Assembly (NCBI GenBank): GCA_020809425.1
Contig: JAGGDC010000001.1
Span: forward strand, 2,183,001 to 2,247,000
Source of the DNA: Candidatus Synoicihabitans palmerolidicus
GTDB taxonomy: Bacteria > Verrucomicrobiota > Verrucomicrobiia > Opitutales > Opitutaceae
DNA length: 64,000 nt
Direction: 5' to 3'
In this document: positions 40,916 through 50,875 of the stretch, in pieces
Layout: each line of letters begins with the position of its first letter
How positions within the stretch are numbered: the first letter of the stretch is position 1
Made by a program: the position numbers and the translations under genes
Notes under the pieces: model-generated
Databases searched by the model: none
The model's input: only the letters and a program-made list of their open reading frames with translations
Told to the model about the DNA's origin: nothing

Positions 40916-43900
40916 CTACGGCAATACGTAGATCTCCAGCAGCGCCACTCCCGTGCCTCCATCCGCCCCACTGACTTGCAAGGTATAGCCGCCCGCCACC
41001 AGCTCCACCACGATGGCCGCGTCCCCACTCCCCGTTCTCAACGGAAACGCTCCGACCAACTCCGCTGCCTGCACCAACTGCATCCCCACGACACTCAGCA
41101 TATCCCAATCATCATTCGACGCCAACTCGACCAGCCCTCTCATCACCCGCAATTGGGGATCGACGAGCGTATCGAGCACTCCAAACGCCTCCAACCCGGG
41201 TCCCACCGCTCGCACCAACAACCGCACGCTGCCTTCGCCTCCGACCGTGAGACCGCCCACGAGCAGTCCGTTACCCGATCCCACCTGAGCCCGCACCCAC
41301 AGATTCGCCAACGAACTCCCGGCCGGACTATTCGCATCATACGCCTCCACCAACGCCACCCCCGAGCTATCATCGTTGCCCCCAATTGCCGCCGTGTAAA
41401 TACCAGCGGTCAACTGCAACCACAGCGCGGCATCCCGCGTCCCTCGCGTCCACGGAAACGCCCCCACCCGACCCATGGTCGCCTCCAACTCTGCCACGGT
41501 CGCCTCTCCGTCCCCCCCACGCTTCATTCCGACCGACTTCCGTGGGCTCTTTTCGCAACACCAACTCCGGCCGAGCCAAAGGGTCCGCAATGCCAAACTT
41601 CTCCAGTGCCGGACCTGCGCCTCTCACCAACATCGACTGCTCTCCATCCCCCTTGACCACAAACCCGGCGACCAAGGTTTGCGTGGATCCCACCACTGGG
41701 GATCGAGCCGACAAATTATACAACCCCGCGCCGTCGCCTGCCGCAGCCGTCGCCACATTCCATCGCAGCGTGCTTCCTCCCGCGATCGGTGTCACCTCAA
41801 CTTGACGCCACGTTCCGGGCTCATCCGTCGATACTCCAGTCAACCGCCCGGTCTCGCCTCTAAACGACACGCCTCCCGGCAGCTCGCCGCTGAGGCTCCA
41901 TGGGCCCTCCCCCCCCGCAACCCTCGGCAGGTCCCGTCCACTTTCCAGCCCCGCCGTCATCACCGCCCAACTATACGGCGGCAGCTGCCCGCCCGGTTCT
42001 CCCATCACCAGTCCGCGCCCGCCGGTCGCCAAATACACGCGGCCCCAAACTTGGTTGTCGCCGGTCAGATCGTTGATCCAGCCAAACTGATGCGCGTCAT
42101 CATTGATGCGTACCCAGGTCCCCCCTCATCGTCCGAACGCCAAAACCCACTCACTTCACCTCGGCGACCCCAAACGTAAATTGCGGGATAGCCTCCCGTC
42201 ATCTTCGCGCGCCCCAGTCCCAATCGCCAGGCCGCATCCAGCCCCGCAACTTTACTCACCGCTCCACCGTAGTTGGTTGACCGATACAATCCACCATCCC
42301 CCGCCGGCAACCACCAGTGTCCTTCGCGCTCGGGCACGGCCTTGATCTCTCCGCCCGCAGTGGGCAGACCGCTCAACGTGATGGCAAAACTGCTGCCTCC
42401 GTCACTGGAAACGGCCACTCGTCCCGCATTGCTGTCATACATATACACATGATCCGCACTCACCGTGTCCGCTACGGGTTTGAATCCTCCCGTCGAGGGC
42501 CCCGACCGATGCCGCCCACGTCTTACCGCGATCGGTTGAGACATACGCCGTTGTGTTGGCGGGCACCCAGATAAACCGCGCCCCGTCCGCCGTGATGGTC
42601 AGCCGACCGGGTCCGTTCGCCGTCGCCTCGATCGGCGCCCTTCCAAAGTCCGTCCAATTCTCGCCGCCATCGGTCGTGTAACTGCCGCGCGTACTCTCGT
42701 AGTGCGTGCCATCACCCCCGGCGCGAGCTCCTCCACCGCCACCGAGGGCGCCGTGCCAGTGTGTGGCTGCGCCCGATCCGCCGGGCCGGGAGCCACCTGT
42801 GGATTCGGATGCCGGACAACTCCCATATCGCCATACGCTGCCACCACACCGCCTTCATTCGGCAGACTCACTACTTTCAACGGCACCGTTTCCTCCAATC
42901 CCGTATTCAAAAAATCCCACGCCACCGTCCCGCCATCATCCGCCTTCGTCAGGTTCTCCGTCGCCCAAATACCGTAACCGGTCACAAACCTCGCCCGCTC
43001 CGGGTTGTGTGGATCCACTTTCACATCTCCGATCCAATGCGGCCGGCTGTCGATGGTCCACGGTCCCGTCTCCCGCGTATAAGTGGCCCCATCAAGCAAG
43101 GCCCGCCAAGTCTCGCCGCCATCCGTCGTGCGGAAGACTTCATCTCCTGGCCACCAACGGTCCAGCGTGCTCACCAACACCACTCCCGTCCGGGACACGT
43201 CCACGCTCACTCCGGCATAGCCACCTTGCCCCCCTGGTAGCATCAAGGCTGCTCCCATCGCCATGGTCGCATCGAACTTCCACACCGCTCCGGTCGTCAT
43301 GTCGTTCGGTCCCAATGCATCGCCTCCGACCACATAGAACTTCACTCCATTCGGATCCCCATAATCAAAATCCGCATGATGCGGGATAAACCCCGCGGCA
43401 GGTCCCGTAACCTTCCCCCCAGGTCGCCCCGTCATCCGTCGATCTCCACAACCCCGCATCAGCACCGGCCGTTCCCACCCATATCGTTCCTCCGCCACTG
43501 GAAGTTTCTCCTTCCCGCGCATCAATGGTCACCAAGGTCACCTGATCCGCCTCAAACGACGCTACTCGTGCCCACGTCACACCGCGGTCCCCACTCCTCC
43601 ACAGCCCGTCCTGATGGATGCCCAACCACAAAATGGTTCCGTCCCCGGGATCCACCAGCAACCGCTCTCCTGTTGATTGATCGGGTAGGCGGAGGTAATT
43701 AGCCTCCGCCCCCCACACCACCCGGCATGCGGGTCCGCACCGGGCGGTTCCGAAACGCTATCGGACCGTAGTTGGATAGAACCGAATCACCCGTTTGGCA
43801 GGTGGGCCCTTCGGTTGAGTTTGAGAAACCCGTTTCGCGCCGACCACCCGATACACCGGTCGGTGTCGGAGGGTGGATCGAGCAAACGGACTCGCGCTCA

Positions 43901-44828
43901 TCATTTTGGTTCGGGCCTTCGTCACAGTTGAGACCTCCAGTTCATTCGTCGGACGGGTAACCCGTCGGCGACTACTCCCGGCTCGTTTCCCGTGACTACT
44001 ATGCCTTCTGCTGACTCCTCTGTTTCCTCCGTCGTCGTTACCGACGCGGCTGCTCCCCGTCATAGACGGGACGCGGGGCGCAGAGGCCTCCCCAGATAAT
44101 GGCATCAACTTCCCTTGCACGAGCGCACCGTCTACCCTACATCTTGTACCACAGGACTTCGTCATGTGGTGGTGATTCGTCCCGGATGCTAAGCCTATTA
44201 CCATGTTTCTGTTCGTCGCCCCACGAGTTTGCCTACGGCTTCTTTCAGACCCAGCCTCACGGCTACGCCCTTGCCCTCAGCTAGTGCTTTTATTTATCTG
44301 ACTTTCCTTTCGGTATTTCATTGATTTGGTTCCATGCACAGAGGACTTAAACCTCATCAGTTGATGCCCATGCCGGGCATACACCCTCCGCGTTGCCTCC
44401 AAACCGTACCGGCATCTCGGTTCGAGCCCAAGTCGCTCCCCGATCGTTCGACCGCAGAATCGACCCTACGTAGGGAGATACTGCCCACACGCGAGAAAGA
44501 CGCGTTCCGGATCCTGCGCATCCAACACCAAACTCACCACCCTTGTGAGCTGCGAGTCATCACGCCCTAAATCATCGTTCAAAGGCACCCATCGATCGAG
44601 GTCCGGCTTCCATCGATACGCGCCGCCTACGTCCGTGCGCGCATACGCCACCCCGGACTCCGCCGGATGATAACTCACGCCGGTCACAAACCCGCCTCCT
44701 CCCAAGCGCACGGCCTGCCACGTCGATCCCGCGCCTCGTGCCTCTCCACCCATTCCTATCACTACGATCCCACCAAGAAACACGCGGGATACCGATCCGA
44801 TCAAAGCCGACAACATGACGCCACCCAA
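40916..44828 (-). pseudogene. GH74-type xyloglucanase with tandem C-terminal domains, interrupted by a group II intron and frameshifts
   Basis: A signal peptide (LIGSVSRVFLGGIVVIGMGG) precedes a seven-bladed propeller typical of GH74 xyloglucan endoglucanases: GGGGFVTGVSYHPAESGVAY, ARTDVGGAYRW, LRSNDRGATWARTEMPVRFG, TGERLLVDPGDGTILWLGIH, LWRSTDDGATWGEG and SRPHWIGDVKVDPHNPERAR. The blade repeats DGGxTW are evident. At the C-terminus two copies of a beta-rich domain of about 130 residues follow (LVRGAGPALEKFGIADPLAR; LLVRAVGPGLEAFGVLDTLV), a feature of secreted proteins in this group. The gene is split at 43681-44384 by intron RNA sequence. Further frameshifts lie near 44470, 43370, 42560, 42060 and 41580. 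It would have degraded plant or algal xyloglucan. Confidence 0.8.
43681..44384 (-). ncRNA. Group II intron lacking its intron-encoded protein
   Basis: The 5' end is GTGTATGCCC, close to the GUGYG consensus, placed right after the GH74 codons GGNAEG. Near the 3' end a domain V hairpin is visible: GGAACCGCCCGGTGCGG then ACCCGCATGCCGGGTGGT, with a 2-nt AT bulge. It is followed by domain VI, GGCGGAGG-CTAATTA-CCTCCGCC, and an exon that resumes the protein at STGERLLVDP. Upstream domain I-like segments include AAGCCGTAGGCAAACTCGTG and GAAGTCCTGTGGTACAAGAT. Where the reverse transcriptase/maturase would sit only about 300 bp without an open frame remains, so the intron cannot move by itself. The exact splice sites are uncertain by a few bases. 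Confidence 0.75.
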
Positions 44829-44968
44829 CTGCCCTGTCTCATGGAGGTAAAGCGATGATTTAACGTTATTTTCCTGCCCTCACGTCTTTTCCCATTCGTC
44901 TCACGGTCAGTGTTCCCCTGCTGTCTTCACGCTTCCCTCCGCGCTGCTCACTACCCACTCTCAGCCTC

Positions 44969-45673
44969 GTGCCCTCCTCTCCCTCCGAATCAAAAACCGT
45001 CGCTTCAATCACCGGTCGTCAGCGGTTTGTCCTGTGGATCATGGGCAACGTTCTTTGTCTCTGGTCCCGCACCATTCGCATCGATATCGACGAAGCTTCC
45101 CGTCTCGCCCTCAGCGCCCAGCGTAGCCCGGTCGCCCTGGTGATTTGGCACAACCGGCTCTTCATGGAGGCCGAATGCATCCGTCGCTACCGGGACGCCA
45201 AACCCTTTTACGGACTTATCAGCACCAGTAAAGACGGCGCGTGGCTGGTCGGTTTCTTCGAAATGCTCGGGATCAAGGCCATTCGCGGATCCTCCAGTTG
45301 GAGCGCACGCGAAGCCGTCACGGCCATGATTAAGGTCGCTCAACGGGGGGAGGACATCGCCATCACTCCCGACGGTCCCCTCGGACCATGCTACGAATTT
45401 AAACCCGGGAGTCTCATCATCGCCCGCCGCGCCCACCTGCCCATGGTTCTGCTCGGCATGGAATTTTCCCACGCCAAACAACTCCGCAGTTGGGACAAAT
45501 TCATTATCCCCTGGCCGTTCTCCCGCATGCGTCTGCGCTGCGCCTTGATCCTCCCCGAGCAGTTGCCAGCCAACCGGCACGACGCCGTGGCCCTCCTCAC
45601 TGCCCGTCTCAACGAACTCAATGGTCACCTTCCCACGCCCGAGTCATCAACCCACCAAAAAGCGCCCCGCTAA
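44969..45673 (+). CDS. DUF374-type lysophospholipid acyltransferase family protein
   Basis: Intact, 234 residues, probable GTG start. The DUF374 blocks are present: VALVIWHNRLFMEAECIRRY, then GLISTSKDGAWLVGFFEMLG, AIRGSSSWSAREAVTAMIKV and IAITPDGPLGPCYEFKPGSL. The His of WHN and the TPDGP loop correspond to the acyltransferase active site. Members transfer acyl chains in membrane-lipid or lipid A synthesis. The first 25 residues are polar and then hydrophobic (FVLWIMGNVLCLW), suggesting membrane attachment. It converges on the gene at 45713 and shares the hairpin at 45660. Confidence 0.88.
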   Translation: MPSSPSESKTVASITGRQRFVLWIMGNVLCLWSRTIRIDIDEASRLALSAQRSPVALVIWHNRLFMEAECIRRYRDAKPFYGLISTSKDGAWLVGFFEMLGIKAIRGSSSWSAREAVTAMIKVAQRGEDIAITPDGPLGPCYEFKPGSLIIARRAHLPMVLLGMEFSHAKQLRSWDKFIIPWPFSRMRLRCALILPEQLPANRHDAVALLTARLNELNGHLPTPESSTHQKAPR

Positions 45674-45684
45674 CCGAGGCGCTT
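45660..45684. terminator. Bidirectional rho-independent terminator
   Basis: The stem AAGCGCC/GGCGCTT, with loop CCGCTAACCGA, lies between two convergent genes. On the minus strand it is followed by TTTTTGG. It is almost the same hairpin as at 27236-27264. Confidence 0.8.
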
Positions 45685-45712
45685 CGTAAATCCGACCGGT
45701 TGGATCGAAACC

Positions 45713-46246
45713 TTAGAAGCTGGGTTCCAACACCAAGGTGCTGCCCGCTTCGACCACGTAGTCATCACCCGTGCTCCAAGTCTCATCATTGATGAGCAAT
45801 TTGAAGGTCACTGGAGCAGTCGCGCCAGCCAGGGATACCGACCACTCGTCGTCCGAGATGCAGTCCAACGCCACCCCTGCATCCCACGACAACCCGGCGC
45901 CTTCGCCGCGTACGCAGAACGCGTTTCCGAATCCCACGTCGATTTTCGCCGTAACAACCATCGAAACCGGGGCCGCCACCTCGACGGCAACTTTCTTCAC
46001 CGCGGCCTTTTTCACCGCCACTTTCTTTACCGGTGCTTTCGTCACGGGAGCTTTTTTCACGGGAGCCGCTTTGGGCGCGGCAGCCTTCTTCACAGGAGCC
46101 GCAACCGGCTTAGCCGCTGCGGTAGTTTTGGCGGGAGCTGCGGCCTTTTTAGGGGCGGCCTTTTTCGTTCCCACAGCCTTTTGGGTAGAGGCGGTCTTCT
46201 TGGCCTGTGGGGCGGCAGACTTAACTGTCTTGGTGCTCTTTTTCAT
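45713..46246 (-). CDS. Protein with histone-H1-like Lys/Ala/Pro tail and C-terminal beta-sandwich (possible CBM20/48-like)
   Basis: Intact, 177 residues. Residues 1-95 are low-complexity KKAA/APVKK repeats like the C-terminal tail of histone H1 and bacterial H1-like proteins (KKAVGTKKAAPKKAAAP-type sequence). Residues 96-177 form a compact beta domain: VVTAKIDVGFGNAFCVRGEG, then AGLSWDAGVALDCISDDEWS and VTFKLLINDETWSTGDDYVV. The order FxxRG-GLSWDxG-W-FKxxxND matches the pattern of starch-binding CBM20/48 modules. The tail should bind DNA or RNA; the role of the C-terminal domain is inference. It has its own terminator and is monocistronic. Confidence 0.75.
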   Translation of the reverse strand: MKKSTKTVKSAAPQAKKTASTQKAVGTKKAAPKKAAAPAKTTAAAKPVAAPVKKAAAPKAAPVKKAPVTKAPVKKVAVKKAAVKKVAVEVAAPVSMVVTAKIDVGFGNAFCVRGEGAGLSWDAGVALDCISDDEWSVSLAGATAPVTFKLLINDETWSTGDDYVVEAGSTLVLEPSF

Positions 46247-46470
46247 GGTTTGATAGTCAGGTTAGTGTGACTCGACAGACGACGTTTGCGCGCGTCGGAC
46301 GTCACCTCTCAGCAGCAAATTGAAGACCAAACCCTGTAAACGTGCAATATTTCACCGATGTCACATCCCGACACTGCCCAAATAGTGCCCGACCATTACG
46401 TACAAAGTCCGCGAAAAGGTGTTTACTCTGACGTGCGAACTTCCCAAAATGTTTCCTCCCTTGGCTAAAA

Positions 46471-46546
46471 GGGGCTGTAGCTCAGTTGATAGAGCGCTTC
46501 GTTCGCAATGAAGAGGTCAGGGGTTTGATTCCCCTCAGCTCCACCA
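46471..46546 (+). tRNA. tRNA-Ala (anticodon CGC), CCA encoded
   Basis: The cloverleaf is complete: acceptor stem GGGGCTG/CAGCTCC, D-arm GCTCAGTTGATAGAGC, anticodon stem-loop CTTCG-TTCGCAA-TGAAG with CGC at positions 34-36, variable loop AGGTC and T-arm AGGGGTTTGATTCCCCT. CCA follows the discriminator A. It reads GCG codons. Confidence 0.95.
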
Positions 46547-46810
46547 GCCTACGCCCAGGCTGCCCACCATAATCGGCTTCAGTGCCGGCGGGCTCTGCCA
46601 GCCCCGACTATCGCTCGACCACCGTCACCCTAAGGGCCCCAGAGGCGACTCACTGCCGAATGGCAAACGTCACGTCTCCGGGACTGATTTTACCAGAAGA
46701 CTCCAAGCCAATCCTTCCACGCCAGCCAGCCCCCCTCCGGGTCTCGCCCCCGCCAACCGTACACCACCATTGCGTTCGGCTCACTTCGCTCGTATCCTAC
46801 TTCACTCTCC

Positions 46811-47555
46811 ATGAAGATTTTACGAATTATGGCCCAATACGGCCTTGCCCTCCTGCCCTTGACTCTCGGTGCCTCCACTAAAACAGATGCGGAGATCGAA
46901 TGCAAAGCTTCATTGTAGTTTAACTACCGCGTCATCCTCGGTAACCACGTCAACGTCTCCTCCAGCTCTGGCGTGGTTACGCGCTCGGGGTGGGCTGAAG
47001 ACGCCGCCGCCAGCCAACTTGCTGCCGACACTATCTCCGGTTACTCTGGCATAGTAAGGATCGAGAATCAAATCGTCGGGCAGCCCTCACGCCGCGAATT
47101 TTCCGATGGCTGGATGGCTAACCACATTCACCGGCTACTGCTGATTAAAGCCGGCGTGAGTGACAAAACCACCAGCATCGTGGTGCGGCAGGGCATCGTC
47201 CGACCTGCGAGGCACCGTCACCGATCTCGCGCAAAAGGAACTCACGGGCTTCTACGCCGGCATGATCACCGGCATCAAAACTGTTAACAACAACTTGGTC
47301 GTCACTGAAAGTCCTCCGCCTCGCAGTCACCGGCCTGAACACATCGACGACGGCTCCATTACCGCCCAGATCAAACCCGCCCTCCGTATTGACCCTTCCA
47401 CTACCGATATGACTTTGGGCGTGACCACCAAGAACGGCTCCGTCACCCTCAACGGCGAGGTGGAGTCCCTCCTCTCGCAAACCCTCGTCTCTCAACTCGT
47501 GCGTACGGTCCGCGGTGTCGTTTCGGTGAACAACGCCACCGAAGTCACCGGCTGA
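46811..47555 (+). pseudogene. BON-domain periplasmic protein, broken
   Basis: ATG 46811 begins a leader (MAQYGLALLPLTLGAS-type) and a first BON domain (NYRVILGNHVNVSSSSGVVT, ISGYSGIVRIENQIVG) that has an in-frame TAG at 46916. A frameshift near 47185 leads into the second BON domain (LRGTVTDLAQKELTGFYAGM) and a third (LGVTTKNGSVTLNGEVESLL, VRTVRGVVSVNNATEV). BON proteins bind phospholipid and protect the envelope under osmotic stress. The gene follows tRNA-Ala and would be monocistronic. Confidence 0.75.
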
Positions 47556-47635
47556 TCCTGCCGAGACCTTCGCTCGAGTCCACGTCTCCCCCAACGTATC
47601 TTAATTGTAGCTACATACCCGTTTTCATTTCCCGT

Positions 47636-48658
47636 ATGGCAATCAACCCGTTCCACACCGACTCGCTGCCGCTTCTTTACCGCTATCGCGACGAATTGGT
47701 CACCGGCGACTTGCTCTGCGTCGCCATCGCCCACCTCGACCTGTTTTCCTGGCTGGCCGAAACCCCATCCACCTTCGCCGCCATCTGCCAGAACTTCGCC
47801 CTCAAGCCCCGTCCGGCCGATGTCATGATGTCCCTGTGAAACGCCTCGGGTCTCACCCAGCAAACCGGCGGCGTATTCATAGTATTCCTACGCGCTCGTG
47901 AACACCTCCATAGCGCATCGCCGTGGAATCTCGCGCCCTACTTCGCTTCCATGAAAGACCGCCCCCAGACTCTCGCCATGCTCGAGAGGTTGCGCACGGG
48001 GCGTCCCGCCAAGTTCGGCAGCTTTGACCCTCAAGTCTGGGCCCAAGCCATGGAGCGCCCCGATTTCGCCACCGCCTTCACCTCCGGCATGGACTGCCGT
48101 GGCGTGCTGCTGGGACCTGCCTTGGCTCGACAGGTTGACCTCGCAGCTCACCACTCGGTTCTCGATATCGCCGGCGGTTCCGGCATCTATGCCTGCGCCC
48201 TCGCCGACCACTTTCCTCATTTGCGAGCCGCCGTTTTCGAGAAAAGCACCGTGGATCGTATCGCCCACGAGGCGATCGCTTCCCAGGGCTTCAGCAATCC
48301 GGTCGAGGTCCAAAGCGGCGACATGTTTACGGACGACTGGCCGACCCACTTCGATGTGCACCTCATGTCCAATGTGCTGCACGACTGGGACGAGCCCGTC
48401 GTGCGCGACCTGCTGGCGAAGTCCTACGCCGCATTACCTTCGGACGGACTGCTGCTCCTCCATCACGCCTACCTGAATGTTGAGAAAACCGGCCCTTTGC
48501 ATGTCGCCGAATAAAGCGCCTTGCTCATGCAAATTACGGAAGGTAAATTCTGCTCGCTCGGAGAAATGTGCAACTACCTCAGCTCCACCGGCTTTCAATG
48601 GGGCGGCCACCCTCCGACCGCAGTGGGTCGCAGCGTCATCATTGCTCGCAAAGAGTAG
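47636..48658 (+). pseudogene. SAM-dependent O-methyltransferase (plant-OMT-like family), broken
   Basis: The dimerisation/helical N-terminus (LYRYRDELVTGDLLCVAIAH) ends at a TGA at 47837. After a frameshift the Rossmann domain follows, with the SAM motif SVLDIAGGSGIYACALADHF, FDVHLMSNVLHDWDEPVVRD and LPSDGLLLLHHAYLNVEKTG. A TAA at 48512 is followed in the same frame by ITEGKFCSLGEMCNYLSSTG and VGRSVIIARKE. The HDW motif is the catalytic region of family-2 methyltransferases, which methylate small aromatic or polyketide hydroxyls. No biosynthetic cluster is visible around it. Confidence 0.75.
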
Positions 48659-48712
48659 GCCTCGCTCCGGACCGAAGCGGATATACCGTCTCGTATCGTT
48701 CCTCCACACGAC

Positions 48713-49864
48713 CTAACCCACTCTCAGTGACCCCGGCGTACAATTCAACCGTCGGCGACACACCACGCTCAAGTGGCGCGCATCCTGAAACCCACAGGCA
48801 AATGCCACTTCTGCGATCGTTAGCTTGGGATTCTCCATCAGCAGCACCTCCGCCCGCTCCAGCTGTTGTCGCTGGACCTCTGCATACACCGAGGTTTTTA
48901 AGGCGGCCTTGAAACGCATCTCCAGCGACCGGCGTGACACTCCCACCGCTCGCGCAATCTCCTCCACGTAAATCGTATTGCCCAGCTGGTCGGCTATGTA
49001 GTCCAGCGCTTCTGCCACCGCCTCATCGTTGACCGCCAACTTGTCCGTCGACCCCCGCGCCACGATCTTCAACGGAGACACCCGCAACGTTTCCGCCTCC
49101 ATGGTCGAATCCGCCACCATCGCGAGCATCCGTCCCGCCGCGATGAACCCCAATCGCCGGCGATTCAGTTCAATGCTCGATAACGCGATGGCGGAAAACC
49201 CCAGCTGAATGTCGTCGTTATCGACCCCCCCAATCGCAATGTCATCGGGGATCACCGCGCTGATGTCTGCACAGGCCTCCGCGACCGCTCGCGCCACGGC
49301 ATCGTTAAAACAAAACACCCCCACTGGCCGCGGCAACGGGGCCAACCACTCGGCGATCTGCTCGACGGCCTTCGGTGAAGGGGCATCTCCTTCCGGCATC
49401 TACGGCAATATCAACTCCGCCGCTTCCGCCCCCGCCGCGGTCACTGCAGACCGCAACCCCTCCGCCCGCAATCGCGACGATCGATGTCGCCCTACACCGC
49501 AAAATCCAAAATTCCGAAACCCCCTTCGGGCAAAAAACCGCGCCGCCAACTCTCCGACTCGAGCGTCATCGTTGATCACATTCGTCAGCAGATTTCCCAC
49601 CACCCGTCCGGAAACGTTGATCACCGGCACTCCCGCCGCCAACAAGGCTTCCTCGTCCTGCTTCGCCGCCACCCGAGTGATGAGGCCGTCCAATTTCAAC
49701 CTCCGCAGACGCCCCGCTTCAAACCGCTCCGGTCGAGCCACTTTCACGACCTGCACCGTCCGCTCTGCCCGAAACCCCTCCGCCAGCCCCTGGAGCACCC
49801 CATGCCAATGCTCAGTCTCCATCGACAACATGATTCCAACCCGGCGGCGTCTTGGTTCTGCCAT
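48713..49864 (-). pseudogene. XylR/AraC-type transcription regulator with periplasmic-binding-like sensor, one nonsense codon
   Basis: One frame covers 383 codons with a single TAG at 49400. The N-terminal half is LacI-like sugar-binding domain (RVGIMLSMETEHWHGVLQGL, GVPVINVSGRVVGNLLTNVI, VGVFCFNDAVARAVAEACAD, AIGGVDNDDIQLGFSAIALS). The C-terminal half is an AraC HTH pair (VEEIARAVGVSRRSLEMRFK and IAEVAFACGFQDARHLSVVC). Such proteins activate sugar genes on binding their ligand. It is divergent from the uronate genes beginning at 49964, with 99 bp between, which makes glucuronate or its products the likely effector. Confidence 0.85.
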
Positions 49865-49963
49865 GCGGGAAACTCATTCCATATTGCACATTATGTAAAT
49901 CCTTATGCGTTTTAATGCCTCCGAATTACGTCCCTTGAGTGCTACCTTTTCCATCCCCAATTT

Positions 49964-50755
49964 ATGCGCAACGGTTACCTTGATTCCCTCTTCTCCCTGC
50001 AAAATCGCGTCGCGGTCGTCATCGGTGGCACCGGTGAACTCTGTGGCGCCATGGCCGAAGGCCTGGCCTTCGCCGGGGCCGAGGTCGAGGTCGTGCTGGT
50101 CGGTCGCAACGAAACCAAGGCCGCCGCGCGTATCGAACGCATCACCGCCGCCGGGGGTAAGGCGTGGTTCCATCCCGCCGACGCCACCAGCCGCTCCGAC
50201 CTGACCACCTTGCGCGACGCCGTCCTCGCCCGTTCCGGCCGGATCGATGTCCTCGTCAACGGCGCGGGCGCCAACTCTCCCACTCCCGTGATGGATATCC
50301 CGGAAGAAGAGTTCGACCGCATCATCAACGCCAACGTCAAAGGCGTTCTCCTGGCCTGCCAAGTCTTCGGCGAACACATGCTGGAAGCCCCCGACGGAGG
50401 GTCCATCATCAACATCGGGTCCGCCTCCGCCCGCATCCCGCTCACCCGCGTCTTCACTTACTCCGCCTCCAAGGCGGCGGTGCACAATCTCTCCAAAAAC
50501 ATCGCCCGCAAATGGGCCACCAAGGGCGTCCGCGTTAACCTGCTCGTCCCGGGCTTCTTCCCCGCGGAGCAAAACCGCAAGGTCCTCACTCCGGATCGTA
50601 TCGAAACCATCATGGGTCACACCCCCATGAAACGTTTCGGCGAATCCAAGGAGCTCATCGGAGCGACTCTCTTCCTCGCCAGCAATGCCGCCAGCAGTTT
50701 CGTCACCGGTGCCGAAATCGAGGTCGATGGCGGCTTCCACGCCATGACCATTTAA
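49964..50755 (+). CDS. SDR-family oxidoreductase, probable D-mannonate/fructuronate reductase
   Basis: Intact, 263 residues. The NAD(P)-binding motif is [20 protein letters not shown], followed by VLVNGAGAN, the catalytic Ser in [21 protein letters not shown] (Tyr and Lys) and the C-terminal [16 protein letters not shown]. Because uxaC lies downstream in the same direction, the best guess is reduction of fructuronate to mannonate, as done by SDR-type UxuB analogues. Similar SDRs such as gluconate dehydrogenases remain possible. It is the first gene of the uronate cluster and is divergent from the regulator gene. Confidence 0.8.
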   Translation: MRNGYLDSLFSLQNRVAVVIGGTGELCGAMAEGLAFAGAEVEVVLVGRNETKAAARIERITAAGGKAWFHPADATSRSDLTTLRDAVLARSGRIDVLVNGAGANSPTPVMDIPEEEFDRIINANVKGVLLACQVFGEHMLEAPDGGSIINIGSASARIPLTRVFTYSASKAAVHNLSKNIARKWATKGVRVNLLVPGFFPAEQNRKVLTPDRIETIMGHTPMKRFGESKELIGATLFLASNAASSFVTGAEIEVDGGFHAMTI

Positions 50756-50875
50756 CCCGCGGCGTCTCCACTTCCACTCCCCCGCCCGCCACTCCAAAGA
50801 CACGGCAAGATTTATTCTGACTCTCCGTGTTCTCCGTGTAGGTCGTGGGCCGACCCCCCTCCCGTTCCTTCTCCT

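Noticed and set aside
32527..49402. Possible amber (TAG) recoding: TAG is the interrupting codon in the TIR receptor (twice), the AraC-type regulator, the GT-C-like protein and the IS30 transposase.
   Set aside because: TAG is also the ordinary stop of the intact DUF3127 gene and of the TIR receptor itself. Other genes are interrupted by TGA and TAA, so simple nonsense mutation is the better explanation.
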